This document shows positions 60,250 through 64,000 of a DNA stretch of 64,000 bases, piece by piece. The notes beneath the pieces were generated by a model, which was given only the letters and a program-made list of their open reading frames with translations, was not told where the DNA came from and did not search any database. Every line of letters starts with the position of its first letter. Position 1 is the stretch's first letter. This stretch comes from Fibrobacter sp. UWB15. Its GTDB lineage: Bacteria > Fibrobacterota > Fibrobacteria > Fibrobacterales > Fibrobacteraceae. Location of the stretch: NCBI RefSeq assembly GCF_900177705.1, contig NZ_FXBA01000004.1:186001-250000 (forward strand), read 5' to 3'. The translations under genes and the position numbers were made by a program.

Positions 60250-60277
60250 GTGAGGTGTGAAGTGTGAGGTGTGAAGT
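60250..60277 (+). repeat. Heptanucleotide tandem array, GTGAGGT/GTGAAGT type
   Basis: Four units GTGAGGT, GTGAAGT, GTGAGGT, GTGAAGT between purE and the DUF3108 gene, followed by a CACATTCAACACTCCACATT stretch that is partly complementary. Same family and position as 24345-24386. Confidence 0.75.
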
Positions 60278-60316
60278 TTCTAACTACACATTCAACACTC
60301 CACATTCCACATTGTG

Positions 60317-60796
60317 TTACCCTTCGATGTCTCCGAGGCTCTTGCGGTAGGCGACGAGCTTTTCGCGGACGCTTGCATCGGAGAGGGCGACGATGTGGGC
60401 GGCGAGGTAACCGGCATTCTTGCCGTTGCCGATGCCGACCGTTGCCACCGGGATTCCCGGGGGCATCTGCACGATAGAGTGCAGGGCATCGACGCCGTTG
60501 AGCGGGCCGCCGGCGCAGGGCAGGCCAATGACCGGAAGAATTGTGTGCCCTGCGAGCACGCCCGGAAGGGCTGCAGCGAGGCCAGCAACACCGATGAGGA
60601 CCTGGAGGCCTCGCCCGGCGGCTTCGCGAGCATACTTCGCGGTGGCGTTCGGGGTGCGGTGAGCAGAGAGGATGTTGTATTCCCACACGATGCCGAAGCT
60701 GTCGAGCACGGCGGTAATCTTATCTACAGTTTCCTGGTCGGACTTGCTACCCGCAACGATACCGACCTTTGCATTCGGAACTTCATTAATCTGCAT
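60317..60796 (-). CDS. purE: N5-carboxyaminoimidazole ribonucleotide mutase PurE
   Basis: 159 residues from the ATG at 60796 (AAGGAAAT upstream); a longer open frame has no support. Class I PurE features: GIVAGSKSDQETVDKI, EYNILSAHRTPN (catalytic His), GLAAALPGVLAGHTILPVIGLP, and LHSIVQMPPGIPVATVGIGN. It moves the carboxyl group of N5-CAIR to CAIR in purine synthesis; it needs PurK, which is not in this window. Downstream of purD by 117 bp on the same strand. Confidence 0.95.
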   Translation of the reverse strand: MQINEVPNAKVGIVAGSKSDQETVDKITAVLDSFGIVWEYNILSAHRTPNATAKYAREAAGRGLQVLIGVAGLAAALPGVLAGHTILPVIGLPCAGGPLNGVDALHSIVQMPPGIPVATVGIGNGKNAGYLAAHIVALSDASVREKLVAYRKSLGDIEG

Positions 60797-60860
60797 TTTT
60801 ATTTCCTTGTTCAAATCATACAACAGAGCGCTTTCGATAAGCAAAACGCCCTTAAGCAAG

Positions 60861-60899
60861 AGATCCTTCGACTTCACTTCGTTTCGCTCAGGATGACAC
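60861..60899. repeat. ATCCTTCGA...TCAGGATGACA intergenic element between purD and purE
   Basis: A block GATCCTTCGACTTCACTTCG followed by TTTCGCTCAGGATGACA, with ATCCT/AGGAT ends able to pair. From memory, such CATCCTGAGCGAA-type blocks occur scattered in many bacterial genomes. The CAGGATGACA end also appears at 43359-43368. Confidence 0.45.
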
Positions 60900-60913
60900 G
60901 TTTGGGGATTTTC

Positions 60914-62200
60914 TTACTTTTTCGCCAGTCGGGCCAAACCCTTCTTGCCGATGTCCTTGCGGTAGAACTTGCCTTCGAACTGAACCTTTTCGGCGGCTTC
61001 GTACGCGATGTCAAGCGCAGCCTGGAGCGTTTCGCCATGGCCCACCACGCCGAACACGCGGCCACCGTTAGTCACCAGCTTGCCGTCCACCATCTTGGTA
61101 CCGGCATGGAGCACCTGGGCGCCGTTCTTTTCGGCTTCTTCGATACCCGTCACGACCTTGCCCTTTTCGTAAGAGCCCGGATAACCGGCGCTTGCAAGCA
61201 CGACGATTGCGGAGTTGCCCTTCGGAGCCTTCGGGGCACCGAGCTTTGCGAGTTCGCCCTTTTCGGCAGCGTCGAACAACGCGAGCACATCACCGTCGTA
61301 GAGCGGGAGCACAATCTGGCATTCGGGGTCGCCGAGGCGGCAGTTGTATTCCACGACCTTCGGGCCCTTCGCAGTCACCATGATGCCCACGTAGAGCACG
61401 CCCGTGTAAGGCTTGCCTTCGGCGGCCATACCCTTGAGGGTCGGTTCGATAATCGTCTTCTTCACTTCGTCGAGGAGAGCGTCCGTCACCACCGGAGCCG
61501 GGCTGTAGGCGCCCATGCCACCCGTGTTCGGGCCCTTGTCGTCATCGAAGACGCGCTTGTGGTCCTGGGCAGAAGAGAGGATCACGTAGTCCTTGCCGTC
61601 GCAAACCACGAAGATGGAGGCTTCTTCGCCGTCCATGAATTCTTCGATCACGACCGTCTTACCGGATTCGCCAAAGACGGCCTTGTCGCCGAGCATTTCT
61701 TCGACAGCGTCGTTTGCTTCCTTGTCGGTCATGCAGACGATAGCGCCCTTGCCTGCAGCGAGGCCCGAAGCCTTCACCACGATCGGAGCCGGGTGTTCGG
61801 CGAGGAACTTCTTGGCGGAGGCGAGATCGGTGAAGGTCTCGAAGGCTGCCGTCGGCACGTTGTACTTCTTCATGATATCCTTGCTGAAGGCCTTGGAGCC
61901 TTCGAGCGCGGCAGCAGCCGCAGTCGGGCCGAAAGCGCGCAGCCCGCGACGGCGGAATTCATCCACCACGCCCGCGACCAGCGGAATTTCGGGGCCGATG
62001 ACCGCGAGGTCAATATGCTCTGCTACGGCGAGGTCAGCAATGGCCTTCGGGTCGGCCACATCCACCGGCACGCACTTGCCGAGATTTGCCATGCCCGGGT
62101 TGCCCGGAGCGCACACGAGAGTGTCGCACAGCGGCGACTTCTTGACTGCAAGAGCGATGGCATGTTCGCGACCACCGCTACCAACGACGAGAATATTCAT
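60914..62200 (-). CDS. purD: Phosphoribosylamine-glycine ligase PurD
   Basis: 428 residues from the ATG at 62200, which begins MNILVVGSGGREHAIA, the family's conserved start. ATP-grasp enzyme joining phosphoribosylamine and glycine. Seen: CAPGNPGMANLG, GPEIPLVAGVVDEFRRRG, KASGLAAGKGAIVC, EASIFVVCDG, DHKRVFDDDKGPNTGGMGAYSP and YNCRLGDPECQ. Followed by purE on the same strand; probably one transcript with an intergenic repeat element in it. Confidence 0.97.
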   Translation of the reverse strand: MNILVVGSGGREHAIALAVKKSPLCDTLVCAPGNPGMANLGKCVPVDVADPKAIADLAVAEHIDLAVIGPEIPLVAGVVDEFRRRGLRAFGPTAAAAALEGSKAFSKDIMKKYNVPTAAFETFTDLASAKKFLAEHPAPIVVKASGLAAGKGAIVCMTDKEANDAVEEMLGDKAVFGESGKTVVIEEFMDGEEASIFVVCDGKDYVILSSAQDHKRVFDDDKGPNTGGMGAYSPAPVVTDALLDEVKKTIIEPTLKGMAAEGKPYTGVLYVGIMVTAKGPKVVEYNCRLGDPECQIVLPLYDGDVLALFDAAEKGELAKLGAPKAPKGNSAIVVLASAGYPGSYEKGKVVTGIEEAEKNGAQVLHAGTKMVDGKLVTNGGRVFGVVGHGETLQAALDIAYEAAEKVQFEGKFYRKDIGKKGLARLAKK

Positions 62201-62290
62201 AAGCGAGTCCTTTACTGTTACGGAGGATAATGTAGAAAAAATGCAGGGAGCGAAAAAAAAGCTCTCATGTGACAAGCCCTTAATTTGAGT

Positions 62291-62309
62291 TGTTCGGAAT
62301 TTCCGAACA
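62291..62309. promoter_or_regulatory. Perfect 19-bp palindrome between the 62320 gene and purD
   Basis: TGTTCGGAATTTCCGAACA: 9-bp arms with one central base. It lies 91 bp upstream of purD and 11 bases past the stop of the upstream gene. No T run, so either an operator or a hairpin ending the upstream message. Confidence 0.5.
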
Positions 62310-62319
62310 GTTGACGAGA

Positions 62320-63552
62320 CTAAATTTTTTCCAGTTCGTCTCTCATGGCGGGGCGATTCTTGAACCGCGACAGCCAAGATATTTTCAGCCGGTTGACTTC
62401 CGGGAGGCCGCCTTCGTACTTGAGCAGTTCGCCCGCTTCACGGACAACATTCCTGTATTCCTTACGGTTGCTGGCACGTTCCATTGCACCATCCAGATAT
62501 TCCACGAACATCTTGACAAATTCCGCATTGTACTTGGGGCAGAGCGCCTTTCCGTAACGCTTGAAATAAAAAAAGCTCGGCCCAATCGAAAACACCCTGC
62601 AAAAAGTCGCATAGAGTTCATCCGTCATGTTTTCGTACGCAAGGACATCCATCAAAAATTCCCGTTTGGTAATCGAATTCAACAATTCAACCAGAGCGAC
62701 TTTCCACTGTTGCTTTGGAACAAAGTCCTTGTACTCCTTGTAAAAATCCATTCTGGATTGCGCAACAACCATCGTTTTCAGCATGTCGCCGAACTTTTCT
62801 GTTTGGCCCGTCGCACGGTACATTTCTTTCAACTTGGCATGGACCTTTTCTGCAAGCCCCGACCAGTTTTTATGAGTATCCAGCAAGTGCCTTAGGCAAT
62901 TCTCGGCTTCTTCGAAATTCGATTCTTCTACCAAAATATCGAACAGCAAAAAGGCGGAATCCGTAAATGTCGCGTAGCCGGCAAGATATTTCTTGACTTC
63001 GGAATTATCCATTTTCAGTTTACGCATTACGGTAGCGCGTGAACGGGCCCAGCCCCCAATGCGGTACGAGCGGATACTGTCACTCTGTTTTTCACTTTCG
63101 ATAATCTTGTCGAAATACTTGAGTTTCGCCTTCAGGTCGGCCACACTGTTGAACGCCTCGTTGTACACATCCCACAGTTCGCCTTCCACAAGCCACATTT
63201 CCGTTTTCAGGATGTTGTTCTCTATCCACTTGCGGCATTCGGTAACGACATCGGCCGACGCCGTATTCAGGAAAAGCATCCAAAGGTTCTTGAATTCCGG
63301 CAGGAGAATCGACATTTCGCCGTTCGAGTCGTCAATGTTCAGGTTCCCGAGCTTTTTCGTGAAATGGACCAGGACCTTCTTGGCGCCGTCATTGTTTACA
63401 AACAGGCGTAGCCTTTCGATTCGCTCGAAAAGATTCAGCATGTCGTTCATGAAATAGCGCGCGTCGCGGTAAGCGATAAGGCCACCGTCGCGATACCTGC
63501 GGACGATGCTATCGAACTGGGCGGTAAGATCTTCAAGTTTTAGCGGTTGCAT
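62320..63552 (-). CDS. Unknown protein, probably helical repeat
   Basis: 410 residues from the ATG at 63552 (GGGAATAACC upstream). No signal peptide or membrane helix. Rich in Lys, Glu, Phe and Tyr and apparently all alpha-helical, with stretches such as FDILVEESNFEEAENCLRHLLDTHKNWSGLAEKVHAKLKEMYRATGQTEKFGDMLKTMV that look like degenerate TPR-type repeats. I recognise no family and no catalytic motif. It lies between a truncated gene at the window end and purD, with no evident functional link. Confidence 0.7.
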   Translation of the reverse strand: MQPLKLEDLTAQFDSIVRRYRDGGLIAYRDARYFMNDMLNLFERIERLRLFVNNDGAKKVLVHFTKKLGNLNIDDSNGEMSILLPEFKNLWMLFLNTASADVVTECRKWIENNILKTEMWLVEGELWDVYNEAFNSVADLKAKLKYFDKIIESEKQSDSIRSYRIGGWARSRATVMRKLKMDNSEVKKYLAGYATFTDSAFLLFDILVEESNFEEAENCLRHLLDTHKNWSGLAEKVHAKLKEMYRATGQTEKFGDMLKTMVVAQSRMDFYKEYKDFVPKQQWKVALVELLNSITKREFLMDVLAYENMTDELYATFCRVFSIGPSFFYFKRYGKALCPKYNAEFVKMFVEYLDGAMERASNRKEYRNVVREAGELLKYEGGLPEVNRLKISWLSRFKNRPAMRDELEKI

Positions 63553-63622
63553 GGTTATTCCCGGCATCAAGTCTTCAAAGAATATGTTCTGTTTTTATTT
63601 GCTCCGTTGGGGACTATTTTAT

Positions 63623-64000
63623 CTAACTCTCACCAATCGCCACATATTTCTGGATCCGGCTATTCGGCTTATCCGGAACAGTATAACGTATTCTTTTGTT
63701 AAGCAATGGCTTGAGGTACAATTTATCAAAACTCTTTCGGTCAGACAACTTCAAGAATGCCATCATCTCCTTTTTAGACCGAGGGATTCTACAGAACAAG
63801 ACCAGTTCATTGCATTTAGTTTGTATATCATCTTGGGGGGCGACTTGGGGGGTGACTTGGGGGGTGGTCACGTCAAAATCCGAATTCAGCACATAATACA
63901 CCGAGTCAACCGTTTTGCCCTTTTGTTTCAAAACGCCCATTTTTTTAAGAAAATCAAGGTTTAAATCAGCCAATTTCCGTTTTTCACCGACAATCTGCAT
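63623..64000 (-). CDS. C-terminal part of an AlbA_2/RecG-C-like DNA-binding regulator, cut by window end
   Basis: 125 residues are visible; the frame has no stop up to base 64000, so the gene very likely continues beyond. The visible part holds a winged-helix-like segment (EKRKLADLNLDFLKKMGVLKQKG), the spacer TTPQVTPQVAPQD, and a second such domain (KKEMMAFLKLSDRKSFDKLYLKPLLNKRIRYTVPDKPNSRIQKYVAI). This order, especially the TPQV repeats before the last domain, is typical of the C termini of COG2865-type ATP-binding/Schlafen-AlbA_2 proteins. The TPQV repeats come from a 12-base tandem repeat at 63832-63867. Confidence 0.7.
   Translation of the reverse strand: MQIVGEKRKLADLNLDFLKKMGVLKQKGKTVDSVYYVLNSDFDVTTPQVTPQVAPQDDIQTKCNELVLFCRIPRSKKEMMAFLKLSDRKSFDKLYLKPLLNKRIRYTVPDKPNSRIQKYVAIGES
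63832..63867 (-). repeat. In-frame 12-base tandem repeat coding TPQV units
   Basis: Three copies of CTTGGGGGG plus three bases (CGA, TGA, TGG). The unit length is a multiple of three, so copy-number change would alter spacer length without frameshift. Confidence 0.8.

Noticed and set aside
63623-64000. Complete small gene starting with the ATG at base 64000
   Set aside because: The visible protein looks like the C-terminal part of a larger family and the frame is open to the window edge, so a true start there would be coincidence.

Overview
The window looks like chromosome of a Fibrobacter-type fibrolytic gut bacterium (Fibrobacterota). The reasons are two FISUMP-domain proteins, a fibro-slime-like protein, secreted enzymes with poly-serine linkers and a C-terminal domain of the type IX-secretion kind, a lichenase-like GH16 enzyme in the circularly permuted order known from F. 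succinogenes, and a type III glutamine synthetase. Many starts lack a Shine-Dalgarno sequence and instead sit 4-8 nt behind a TAnnTTTG-like -10 box. This resembles the Bacteroidota promoter and suggests leaderless mRNAs.

Layout. 1-4.1 kb: 5' part of a secreted fibro-slime-like protein, a small lipoprotein, an NAT/transglutaminase-like protein, three long-armed inverted repeats, and azlCD. 4.2-14.3 kb: a 2,256-residue repeat adhesin with two carbohydrate-binding-like domains, a GH5 cellulase and a small secreted protein. 14.4-20.1 kb: mltG, pflB, the permuted GH16 lipoprotein and pflA. 20.1-29.0 kb: type IV pilus genes pilT-pilC, a thioredoxin-like lipoprotein, epmA, a secreted FISUMP protein, sufS-tcdA and an AlgX/AlgJ-like SGNH protein.

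29.1-39.9 kb is an accessory, defence-like island. A WYL regulator (plus strand) faces an AAA+ ATPase/PLD-nuclease operon (minus strand). Next come a two-gene DUF262 (GmrSD-like) restriction operon with AT-rich coding sequence, two small membrane proteins, and a Fic/Doc gene followed by a cytosolic FISUMP gene. The promoters of the WYL gene, the AAA-PLD operon and the Fic-FISUMP operon carry the same 15-bp palindrome (CGACA-N5-TGTCG-like), each exactly 11 nt upstream of a TATATT -10 box. I read this as one regulon controlled by the WYL protein. It is the best candidate here for an undescribed system.

39.9-64 kb: glnN (GSIII) opposite a sigma-54 activator with a GAFIGA instead of GAFTGA loop and tandem TTACA-N4-TGTAA sites between them; a 2,033-residue repeat surface protein; an outer-membrane-like protein plus lipoprotein pair; rhlE; a secreted CE4 deacetylase; frr-uppS-cdsA; rimO; tRNA-Arg(CCG); two envelope proteins; purD-purE; an unknown 410-aa protein; and the C-terminal part of a protein cut by the window end. 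Seven-base tandem repeat arrays occur in four intergenic gaps.
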